Assembly (NCBI RefSeq): GCF_020184175.1
Contig: NC_065531.1
Span: 28,479,213 to 28,543,212 of the forward strand
DNA from: Aphis gossypii
Taxonomy: Eukaryota; Arthropoda; Insecta; Hemiptera; Aphididae
DNA length: 64,000 nt
Direction of reading: 5' to 3'
Part shown: positions 43,140 to 54,120 of the stretch, piece after piece
Position numbering within the stretch: position 1 is the first letter of the stretch
Layout: the number at the start of each line of letters is the position of its first letter
Notes under the pieces: model-generated
What the model saw: the letters and a program-made list of their open reading frames with translations, nothing else
What the model was told of the DNA's origin: nothing
The model's database searches: none
Made by a program: the position numbers and the translations under genes

Positions 43140-43830
43140 CATATATATAAATTATTTTCTTTTTTATCGCCGCATTTTATTTTATTATACGTCATGCGCG
43201 ACACTAAAATAAAACCTCGGGACCGCCATTAAAAAAGGATACTGTAAACGCGTTTATGTATGTGTGTGTGTGTGTGTGTGTGTTTACGTGCGTTTATACT
43301 TTATATAAATATACTGCAGTAATATATAATATAATAAAACCAAATCGGCCGTAAAATAAATACGAGCGCGCACGAATTTTAACACTTTTTAATTTTCGTA
43401 TTTACTTGGGAAAGGGTGTTTTTACGAGTCTCGACGTTTTTGACATCGATCCATTAAAAACGCAAAAAAAAAAACCTGCGGCCAAGACCATTAACGTCAC
43501 GTGCCTTTTAGAACGACGGTGTTTGTGTGAATGCGTAGGTGTATGTGTGTGTGTGTGTGTGTTTGCACTCGTGTACATACAGGAGTGTACGAGGATAGAT
43601 TAAAAGGAGAGTGTTCAGGAATACGAAGAAGAGAAACAACATGGGTAGGAGTCCAGAAGATAAATCGTCTGAAGGGTGTATAATAGACAATCCCCAATAC
43701 GGGTGAAAGGGAGAACTAATCTGGATTAGAGGCAAAATGCTATTTGTAAACGTCATTTTTTTTTTTTACACACGCTTAAGTCAAGCTTTACTATTGTAGG
43801 TCCAACGCGTGTCCCAAGAGGGCAAAGAAA
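43140..43830. other. CpG-containing block J with two TG microsatellites
   Basis: This is a small, less AT-rich patch. TG repeats at 43261-43282 and 43544-43562 lie 280 bases apart. Opposing short frames over the second repeat encode Val/Cys or Thr/His runs and are not taken as genes. Confidence 0.45.
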
Positions 43831-44185
43831 TGGAAATCATTTTTATTCAATCTTATGTATTCGACTTAAGTGTTTTAATTTTACGTCAAGCATGCTTCTT
43901 TCAACGTATTTAAGATTAATTTGTACGAGTGAATTATATTTTTTTATAAAATGAACTAGTCATATTTTCGTTGATGACTTATTTCAGACATATCAAATAT
44001 ACAATTTATAGCTTATATAATATTAAAAAAAAATAATTTGACGACTTTGTCGTAGCTTTCACTTATAAATTATAATATTAAGCCATAATAAAAGTTAAAT
44101 TGAACAAACCAAATAATAACAATTCTTATTTTACTTTTAATATTTAAAATATTGTTATATTGAACAGATAAGTATAATATCTAAT

Positions 44186-44430
44186 GATAATAATAATAAT
44201 AATATTTATTGATACCAAATTAGAAATACAAACATGTTAAAATAAAATAGATAAATTAATTGATCTTTGGTTCTCTTTTCAAAAGCAAAGCTTGTGCAGA
44301 AAAGAGAGAGTTGTGATACAAAGTGGTTAATAATTAAGAAAAAGGATGATGGGTCTAGTGATGGTGTAAGAGTGGTTTTTGTCACCGAGCATCGTATATA
44401 ATTATTGTAAGATATCTGTATGGCAAGCAG
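44186..44430 (-). mobile_element. LINE-like 3' tail fragment
   Basis: Read on the minus strand, about 200 bases of non-repetitive sequence end in ATCAATAAATATT followed by an ATT/TAA trinucleotide array (44186-44203). An AATAAA signal directly before a simple-repeat tail is typical of the 3' end of a 5'-truncated non-LTR retrotransposon. No reverse-transcriptase sequence is left. It could also be a processed transcript fragment. Confidence 0.4.
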
Positions 44431-44600
44431 AAGATTGAAAACATAAAAATTTTATTTTATATGAATAATTATATCAAACTTTGGCGGTACATCTATTCAT
44501 TAATATTAATTATTTTTAACTGTCGGTAGTTATTTTGAAAACTTGAACATTAAAACGGGAATGAATTAAACATTATAATTGAAGACCTTTACATCAAATC

Positions 44601-45535
44601 AGGCGCGTAGTTAGAAATTTCTAAGGGGGGTATTATTAAAAATAAATTGACAATTTTTTTTTTTTTTATTTAGAACTGTAGTTAAAACTATTCAACTCGA
44701 CAATTATTTAAAATTACAATATAAATATTACATAATTAAATAATGAATAAATAATTGACAAAATTATACACACAAAACTGATTACTTTACGTATATTTAA
44801 ATTTTTCACATAATATATCATATATCATATTATATCGATTTAAGATAAATCGTGCTTATAATGTATTTTCATCTTTATAAAACATATTAAGTATACCACG
44901 GTCAGGGTATTTAATGTTTATATTGTACAAACTACTAAATCGTATACATCTAAATCAATGACGATAAACTTAATATGTGGTCTGATTGGTGCTGTGGTGG
45001 TTTTGCGGGGAGGGGGGATGATAGGTGAACCCTTACCCCTTGAGCCGAGTAAAAACAAGATATGAATGAACATTGAGCAAACAGTTTAATATTAAAAATC
45101 GTTTGGCGATAATTTTATTGTAAAACTGTTTAAGGGCGCTCGTTCTTTACTGGTTTACTCGTATGTACCGTGATATGCCATATCGGGTGGTATCCATAGA
45201 TATTAAAGAAATAAATTGTATGATGGTAAACAGTCAGCAAACCGTTTGTTTTCGTCACAGATATATACATTATACAATAATAGCTTTCGTTACCTCTTCG
45301 AAAACACGGATTTTATTTTAAAAATAATTATTGTATTAATTTTTTTATTGATACCTAAGTACCTATATGTTTATGTTAAGCCATTGTAGTATAAACTTTA
45401 TACCTAGAACTTATGATTTCTTCTTATGTATCAAGCAATAGGAAAAAATAAATGGGATATTCATGAAAATTGTAAGTAAATGCAAAACATTTTCGCCACC
45501 CCCCTTGTGGCTTCTCAAGAACCACCACTAGATTG
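44601..45535. mobile_element. Possible decayed DNA-transposon remnant
   Basis: A GGCGCGTAG...TAAGGGGGG boundary at 44602-44631 and a CCACCCCCC...TCAAGAACCACCACTAG boundary at 45497-45532 have the look of DNA-transposon ends, with a G-rich end facing a C-rich end. A further G-rich patch lies at 45007-45018. Terminal repeats are not clearly matched and no transposase remains. This is a weak call. Confidence 0.25.
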
Positions 45536-45639
45536 GTGCAGGGTAAAATTGTTCAATAATAATAACGAGTATTCAAATGAATAAAAACAATCAAGTTCCC
45601 AATAGCACAGATAAATATAGGTTATTTTTTTTTTTAGAT

Positions 45640-45745
45640 TATTTGTAACTTATTTTGTACTGTTATGTACTAAACTTATGTACTTAACTTATAATTTGTA
45701 TATTGCCGTTTGGCGTAAATAAAATTAAATAAATAAATAAAATTA
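45640..45745 (+). mobile_element. LINE-like 3' tail fragment
   Basis: Sequence ending in TTGCCGTTTGGCGTAAATAAA is followed by a TAAA/TTAAA array (45724-45750). A polyadenylation signal joined to a short A-rich tandem tail is usual for non-LTR retrotransposon 3' ends. It lies just beyond the stop codon of the minus-strand gene at 45787, in opposite orientation. Confidence 0.4.
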
Positions 45746-45786
45746 AATAATATATATAATTTATATAATATCAAAATAGGTACGTA

Positions 45787-48700
45787 TTATTCTGGATTGT
45801 ATTCCAAAATATTTGATCTCCCATTGATTTTCTCTTTTTCAACATCTTGCCAAGCTGAATAATATATAAAAAAAAAATATTCGATCATATTATTATATAC
45901 TATTGTAAACTACTATTTTATACCTATAAAAAATAATATAAAATATTCAAACATTTAAACAAAATGTAATTTTTTTAAAATTTATAGTTTTCAAATAAAA
46001 ACCATACAACATAATCTCGGCGGGAAAATGTTACATATTTTTAAAACCTGTATAATTGTCCAAAAAGACGATTGCTATTATATGGAACAAATTAATTTTA
46101 AATTTGATACTTATAACAAAAACAATAACTTAACTTAGAGATCAAAATAAGAAATTGTTAAGTTATTATTTTATTCATTATCTATTAAAAAAAACACAAC
46201 TAGTGATACACTATATGGATTTATTGAAAATTATGTATAATTATTAAAAATTAAAAATTAAAAAATGTAATTACCTTGTTTGATGAATAATATCACTTCT
46301 TTATAGTTGTACTCTATAGGCATGGGAATTGATACTGAGGGTGAATAATTATTACCGCTATCACACAGTACATTTTGGTCAATTTCAAATCCAAAATACA
46401 GACTTGTGTCCACCTCATACTTATTATACATAATTGAGCTTTGTTTTTTCTTTGGCGGTACACGCACAGTAAACGAGGCGCTCTGTGGGGGGATCGCTGT
46501 AGGAACTTTGTTTAGAACGGCAGTCTTCATAGCGGACTCTATAACCACTTTCTGGGATTCATGCACTATATAGGTGACATGTACATCCCTGTTGATAAAT
46601 TTATTATCGTAATTTACATTACTCACTATACTGTCAACATTTCGTTGTGGTAATGCAACAGTAACTGTTGGTATTGACTCTTCAGAAGTGGTAACTATAC
46701 AGGCTGGTTTAGTCAAATCGGTTTTAGGAGCTTCTTTGTATGATGGCTGTTTAAAAGGTGTAGATGAGGCAGGCAAAGAGTGCACAGAATCTAGATCAGA
46801 GTAATCTTCAGATTTATCAGAATGAGTCATTAAAGATGTGGATTTCATTCTTTTTTTATTTTTTACAATTTTAGGTTGCGTATACTGTGACAATAAATGT
46901 GAGTCATAGGGAGAAAAATTACTAGTGGTTGCATTTAACTTATTTTGTGATTTCTGTTTATTTCTCTTTTGTTTATTGGTAACCAATTTTGTATTTTGTG
47001 ATTTCTGTTTGTTTCTCTTTTGTTTATTGGTAATCAATTTTGTATTTTGTGATTTCTGTTTATTTCTCTTTTGTTTATTGGTAACCGATTTTGTATTTTG
47101 TGATTTCTGTTTGTTTCTTTTTTGTTTATTGGTAATCAATTTTGTATTTTGTGATTTCTGTTTATTTCTCTTTTGTTTATTGGTAACCGATTTTGTATTT
47201 TGTGATTTCGATGATAAGACTTCAAGTCTCTGTTCAGTAGATACAAATTTCTTAGAAGATTGGTTTTGTTTTGGTACCTTTTTTTTACTTTGTTTAAAAC
47301 TTTTAATTGATTTTGACTCATCATTTGAACTATCCATTGGTTGAAAGACTGTTGTAGATACATTTTCAACACTATTATACTTGGTCATTTTCATTTTACC
47401 ATTTTTTGGCCTACCGAAATCGTTATCAGAACCTTTTCCATCTCGACTGTTAATTTTATTTTTTTGACTATCACTACTTTTATCTCCAATGAATTTTAAG
47501 ATTTCATCAATATTTTTGTCCCCTCGATACCCTTGAATATCTTCAGAGCGAACAATTCCATCTTTCTAAAAGTTATGAAATTAAATGTTTAAAAACGTTT
47601 TAATATAAAATTAATTATTAGGCAAACCTTCATTAGTTCCTTTTTTTGTTTATTTCTTTTAAGTCCAGTATAACTTGTATCTTCAGTATTGTTTCTCTAG
47701 AAGAAATACAACAACAAAAATGATTAGATTATGACAGAAATATTGGTTTAGCTATTAATCATTATTCATTAGGTACTCATTACAACATTATAATTATAAT
47801 AAAGTTAAAAAATTTCTTGCAACTATTCTTTTATCAAGATTAGATAATCAAAAAAATATTGTTTTCTTAAATATAAGCAAGTAGTTAAAATACATATATT
47901 TTATCTGGAGGTAAGAAAAATAATATTTATATAAAATATATGTAAAACTTAAACTAAAAAATTAAATACTTTAAAATTAAACACACCTTATTATTAATAT
48001 TAAATGCAGTCTGTAATCCTAGGTTATCTGAAACATTGTAAAATAATACATATTACTATACAAAAAAATAAAATTAACAAAAATAGTATAAACATTTTTT
48101 AAACTTTTTTATATATCAATTTCTCAATTTTTAAAAATGCAAAAATAAGTATTTAAGACATAGTAATAATTAAAATATAATAAAATATTATCAAATTTTC
48201 AACAAAAAAAAAAGCGGATAAGTGAGTCATTAAGTACATGTACATTAGGTGCCGTGTGGATCACTATTATAAATTATAGGAGTGTTAAATTTTAATCTAA
48301 TGATAGGAATCATTGTATACAAAAAACGATTCTGGACGAAAATGATTTGTCAGCCTAGGATATAATTTCCAGTGGTTGGTGAAAAAGGTGGCTTATGTTT
48401 AAATGGCCTGAATACACCAAAATTTTAATTCTTTTATAATTATTGTAAACTAAACTTATAAAAATCTTGTATTAAATTTTCAACTCTTAGCTACTTATGC
48501 AACATTTGTTATGAATTATAATAACTACAAAATAATTTGCAAATATTAATGATTTTGACGAATTTTTATCAATATTTGAACTTCAAATGCTGATAAAAAA
48601 AAATGGGGCGTATGTATTCTTATAATTTTTTAATCACTATAAAAATAACTTATGAGAAACTTTGTATTGAATTTTCAAGTATTTTGACTCCACTAAAAAA

Positions 48701-50827
48701 ATTTTGTCGACGCTTCAAAAAAACTTTTTCAGAAAAATTAAAAATTTCAGTTGTCTATGAATAGCTCAAAATAAGTCAAATATTTTGAAAATTAAATCAT
48801 GTAAAGAAAATGATAATTTAAATAATTGGTGAAATTTTTAAGTATCTACAACTTATACTTTTTGAAAAATAACAATAATATTTAAAATCGTTTGAGGATA
48901 AATCGTTATCGTCACGATATTTCGTAAAAATTTAAAATTCGAACACACTTAAAATTTTTCCTATAATGATGTTTCGAGTTTTCTCTATAGCTATTTGAAG
49001 GAAAACATATGAAAAACTAAGTATTGTATTTTTAATCCTTAGTTATAAACACATACATTTTTATGATTTTTCAACCTCAAAATTACTTGCAAATTTTCGC
49101 GTTTTCGACAGATTTCGTTACAATTTGAACTATAAACGCTTATAAAAAAATGTGTGACTAACGATTTTTTATTTTGTTTAGCTACAATAAGAACAACTCA
49201 TAAGGAACCTTGTATTAAATTTTCAAGTTTTTTTAGTCATCCAAAATTTTTTTATCGACACTTAAAAAAAAAATACTCATAAAAATCGAAAATTCCAGTG
49301 GTCTATAAATAATTTATTTTTTTTAGAAAATTTAACTGTGTATAGATAACATTGACATTAACATGTTTTTCTCGATTTTTTTGAAAACTGTTGGAAAATG
49401 TTACATTTTACCTGAATAATGCACCAAGGATATTCGAAAATCACCCCCCAAGTTTGAAATTAATGCATTATTTCGACTAGTTATGCTTTACACAGATACA
49501 AAAAAAAAAACAAAATAAACACATCATTGTAAAATCAATACATTCATTACTCCGTTCGAATTATAGCAAAAAGAAATATATATTAACAAAACACACTAAT
49601 ACTGTTTAATAAAAGTAAGAATTTGTTAACTGTTATGTCAGTAGATTTCAAAGTATGCTTTGTGATTAGTGTCGGTTTAAGTAAAAGTAAACTCAAATTT
49701 CAACCAAAGAAATCATAATTTTATTGATTTTTTTTTCTGTAAATATTATGTTGTCTAATTTTAATTTTGATGTATTGTGTATCCATGGAAATAGAAATAT
49801 TTTAACTCAGTACGTTATGCATATTTTTAAATACTACATGCATTTGGAATGTAATATTAAAACTAAAGATTCTCATCTAAAAAAAATTATGTTGTATTGT
49901 GCATATACTAAATACCAAAGTTAAAAAAAAATGATGATCCAGAAATTATTAATCTAATTTCATATTCTGCAAATAGAAAATTTGAATAAGTTTTGAATTT
50001 TGCACTGCTGCACACTGCAATGATTGGGGTTAAATGTTTTGGTCTTAACACAACAATGTTATTAAAAACTTTTATACCTACAGTAATATTTTACCATTGT
50101 TAGAACAGTGTGTAAGAGTCTTTATAGAGCATCTTTTGTTTTTGAAAACACATAGTGTAATACTATTTAATAAGTATACAAATATTTGGTTTATGATTTT
50201 AAATTTATAAATACTGTTTTCTAAATAGTGTTACAAGTAGAAAAGTTTGAAAACCACTATCAGTCTCATACCTAATTCATTGATACAAAATATTATTATA
50301 TAATACTATGTAGGTACTAATCAATTTTCTTATTTTACTTATAAATGTATAACACAAATAAAAACATTTTTTATCTAAGATATTCATACACAATAAAATG
50401 TGACATTTTAAACAACAACTCATTAAAAAAAAACATCTATATTAACTGTTTTTTAAATTTAAATATTAATAAAAATTGATATAAAACACTAAATGTGTGT
50501 TGAAATTTGTATAATTGCTGTTATAAATAGCATGTCATCATAATAGCTTAAATAATGAAGTATATATGCCATCATAACTGGAGGGAAGGTGGTTCTTAAA
50601 AGTTAAAAATCAATGATTTTGTTATTTTACATAAGAAGAATAATAAGCCTAAAATGCAAAATCTAAATAAACCACATGGAAAATAAAACAGATAATTATA
50701 AAATCTGAGTTTTATTTTAATGTTAAATTAAATGAAACAAATACCTACCTATTAAATGTCTTTGATTGAATGTTATAAATGGATTATTTGTCATTAAATT
50801 ATTTGGTAACATCAGAGTTATCTGATT
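45787..50827 (-). CDS. Lys/Asn-rich repeat protein, multi-exon, N-terminus missing
   Basis: I link five minus-strand coding exons by phase-compatible GT-AG introns: 50749-50827, 47987-48027, 47628-47696, 46275-47565 and 45787-45854 (stop 45787-45789). Together they give 515 residues. No start was found: the first exon opens in phase 0 and needs an upstream exon. The large exon can be read through its donor (CAAG|GTAATT), which would end 16 bases later. Splicing to the last exon instead adds 21 residues ending ILEYNPE. Residues about 64-120 contain an NIDEILKFIGD helix-like motif, 183-267 are five 17-residue repeats, and the rest is Ser/Lys/Thr-rich and probably disordered. The C-terminal 60 residues look more ordered (SLYFGFEID, EVILFIKQAW). 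High Lys content would suit a nuclear or nucleic-acid-binding protein, which is inference. I do not recognise the family. Confidence 0.68.
46954..47208 (-). repeat. 51-bp coding minisatellite (5 copies)
   Basis: Five tandem 51-base units sit inside the large exon, each encoding KSQNTK(S/L)(V/I)TNKQKRNKQ, followed by a partial sixth (KSQNK). Variants alternate SV, LI, SV, LI, LV, which points to a 102-base higher-order duplication. The unit is a multiple of three, so copy-number change keeps the frame. The antisense strand is also open across the array, which is a by-product of the repeat. Confidence 0.95.
48205..49562 (+). repeat. Dispersed 1.4-kb repeat, copy A
   Basis: This copy aligns along its length with 55937-57419. 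Shared landmarks are AAAAGCGG..AAGTG at the start, GATTTGTCAGCCTAGGATAT near 48345, AATGGCCTGAATACACC near 48400, a long internal stretch with repeated AAATTTTCAAG/TTTTTATCGAC modules, and ACACATCATTGTAAAATC at the end. It lies in an intron of the gene at 45787-50827. It is more decayed than copy B, including an internal deletion of about 100 bases before the end. No coding capacity is seen. Confidence 0.85.
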
Positions 50828-53800
50828 CTGAATTGAGTGTAACAAAATATAGATAGCTTCTTATAATATTTCAATTTTTAAATACAATAAAATATAAATA
50901 TAATTAATTTTAATTAAAATGTCATAATGTCAAAATGTCATAAATGTACCGATGTATTGCTAGTGCTAAACTTCTAACAACATTTGAAACTCACACTTTT
51001 CATTTAGCATAATACTGTTTTATAATACAAATACTAGAAAAATAAATATTTATTATTTGTGCTTACTTGGTTTTAAACGGCATTTTCTTGAATAAAAATA
51101 ATTAAGCAATGTTAGAAAATGATTATTTGTTTAAAATTGATTCATAAAATCTTAAAATTTAAAAAAGCGTTTTTTAAATAATCAACTATTAAATTTAATA
51201 TATAATAAATTATAATATATACAAACCGGTCTATTCTATTTTATTAAATTGATTGCAAAATATGGCGATCTATGCTTGACATTTTTAAAGGATTTTTATC
51301 AAAAATGCAGTGATTTATTAAGTGAAAAGTTATTAACCAAACGATTTGGAACCATATTAGAAATCATACGATTGCTTCCTGACTTACCAAGCTACATTGT
51401 ATATCTATAATCTAGATATAAATAAACCTAAATACACTGGAAGAATTTATTCTCAAAATATAAATAAATAAACAATAATATCTGTTCATTCGGGTAATAG
51501 TATATACCATTATATCATTATCAATAAATTCTTGTAGATTGATGGCAGTATAATGATACTATATGATGTTATCTATTAATCAATATTTTAATATATACAT
51601 GTATCGATAATGATACATATATCATTAAAGAAATAATGCGTTATATATTTAATGTTTGTTATAACATTTAATTAAAATACTCCAATTCACAAAATGTCAG
51701 GTAACTGAATATAATTTGTGGCAATTTACATTGTTGTTTATTACAATAATCGAGGTAATTTAGTGGTTATTGTACAGTATTGTAACAAGTAATAGTAAAC
51801 AGTAATTGTTTTGAAACAATAATAATTCTTAATACAAATTGTAAATAAATTACAAATTATCAATACAATAAATATGAAATAAAAACATTATAAAAATTTA
51901 TGTTGCTTAAGATATTTTTTAAATTATTTAAAAATGCTGTCAATAAAAATAAAAAAAGATACTTCCAAGGTTTTTATACACAGTTAAAGTATACAATAAT
52001 TTTGTGTTACCAGTGGCACCGAACTAAATAATTTAACATTGATTTAGAAGAGGACGATTTCAAATTTCGTTATGAACTCTATGATGGTTCTAGAGGGAAG
52101 CAACATTATTCACCCCCTAGACTCTGAATATCCTAGTTTTATGTTAAAACAAATATAAATCAGTTTTTGAATTATAGTTTTATTATAAACTGTTATATAA
52201 TTATAAACTCTTTGAAACATTAAATTACAATTATTATTAGTTAATTAGATTTCATGAAAATACAAAGTTATGCTTCTTGTGTTAAATTGTATATAATATT
52301 TCTTTATTTAATAATATAGATGAGCATACCTTTTATTAATTATAAATAAAACTTATTTACTGAATTAAGCAAAATCATTAAAATATACAATTTAGTCATA
52401 TCTTTGTAGTGGTGAACCACTGTTGAATCATTTAAAGTTAAAAATTTAGAAAGAAATATTTTAGAAAAAGTTTTCCATCCCTAAAACAAAGATTTTGTTA
52501 TGTTATTTTAATAGGATTTGAACGTATAATATAATAAATATTTGATATGTAAAAAAAAAGCCAATCGTAAAATACAAACCACCCATTTAATGCATATAAT
52601 ATATTTGTGTATGAAGAATATATATTATGCTAACCTTGTAATAAGGTTCGGTACCACTTGTGATTAAAACTTAACATTTTATAAAATATTTGATAAATAT
52701 TTGAATATCTTAATAAACAAATAATATATATCAGTATAATATTAGCTATTGTCATAGTTTTAGAATATTTAAATGATTATAAATAATTATGTTGATTTCA
52801 ACAACTTACTTATATTAAGTTAGTGGAGGAGTATAAAATTATTTGTTAAACAATTACATTTTGTTTTTTTCCACAGCTTTACTACAATATATTCGGCTAA
52901 TATATTATTTACTACAATAAAACTACTAAGTTCAGAGGAGTCGTCCATTACCGCACAAATTATCAGTTATTAGTTCAAAATTACTCACGATCAGTAATTT
53001 ACACAAATATATGGTCGTTTGACCTATCCTTAATGTAAAATTACAATAAATAATAGTTGACTTTGAATAGTCTATACGAAACGTATATATTATGTGCTAA
53101 GTATATTTTTAAAAGTAAAATGTATTATTGGATAATAATCATAGAAATATTTCTATATTCATTTATTGAGTAGGTATTGAGATATTGAGATATTGACGTT
53201 TTGACTTTTTGAGATTTTTTATAAAGGTTTGAGTGACATTGTTTGGCGTTGTATAAAAAACGTGGTGAATCGATTAAATATAAAACAACAAAACATTGTA
53301 TTAGTTTAGTCTAATGTTAATTATTACTGATCAGAAAAAATATGTTATAATTTATAACTAATAAGTATAATATTAGGAAAAAAATTTTTTTTATCAATAT
53401 AAAATGAAATTGTGAATATTTAATAATGTAATTTGTTTAAAAGAAATCTTTGTTTGTTAATTTGTTTATTCAATTAAATTTACATAAGTATAATATACTG
53501 AGTGGTAATAAGCTACGGCGTTGAATGAATATGAATGCGGTTATGGAAAGCCCCGAACTAAGAACACATAAACTCATTTAGTATGCTATATAAAGTTGAA
53601 TGATATTTAGTTTGATAATTAATATTTGTATTTTGTATTATCATACAGGTTAATTTGACTTAAAATGATTGGTAACGATAAAGAGCAAATAGATAATTGA
53701 CCAGAATCCAACAAAAGTTTTAAAGTTTTGAGCAGTGTGAAAATAATATGTAATTATCTAATTCCGATAAACTAAGTGTATTTCGGTACCTATATCAAAA

Positions 53801-54120
53801 TATTATACTGCGATTTATTCAATTCAACGATGATCATTATTCATGAGTTATGAGTATCATGAAAATGTTGATACTAAATTTAATAAACTACTTAGACGTT
53901 GAAGTACATAGTTATTTACTGTAAATAGTGTACTATTTTATTGGTTACAAATCATACTATAACCTATCAGAGTTTAAGTAATTTAATATATAGCATAGTA
54001 AATGTGTTCCCATCATATTTTATAAAACACAAATCTACTGTTATCACTAAACCATTAAATTAATGGAATTAATACTACACATTTTATGTGACTATAAATT
54101 AATTATATATATTATATAAT
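50828..54120. other. Intergenic AT-rich stretch
   Basis: This region should contain the missing 5' end of the gene at 45787-50827. Possible minus-strand donors lie at 51064-51069, 51384-51389 and 52805-52810, but none joins to the first identified exon in frame. An ATG at about 51084 before one of them gives a six-codon frame of the wrong phase. A complex patch at 52005-52140 with a C-rich end may be old transposon debris. No other feature is seen. Confidence 0.45.

Noticed and set aside
1..43800. Known insect microRNAs
   Set aside because: I read through the stretch for several common mature sequences (let-7, miR-1, bantam, miR-9, miR-10, miR-124 and others) and saw none. A formal search was not possible.
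46954..47208. Possible CRISPR-like array
   Set aside because: Units are directly abutting 51-mers without spacers and lie inside a spliced eukaryotic exon.
46925..47344. 139-codon plus-strand frame of Phe/Cys/Leu repeats
   Set aside because: It is the antisense shadow of the 51-bp coding minisatellite of the minus-strand gene.
49724..49924. 66-codon plus-strand frame
   Set aside because: It is AT-rich, followed by many stops, lies in an intron of an opposite-strand gene, and has no domain. It may be old transposon debris but that cannot be supported.
51064..51090. ATGCCGTTTAAAACC upstream of a minus-strand donor as the first exon of the Lys-rich gene
   Set aside because: Its end phase does not match the next exon. 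Joining it to either available acceptor creates an immediate stop.
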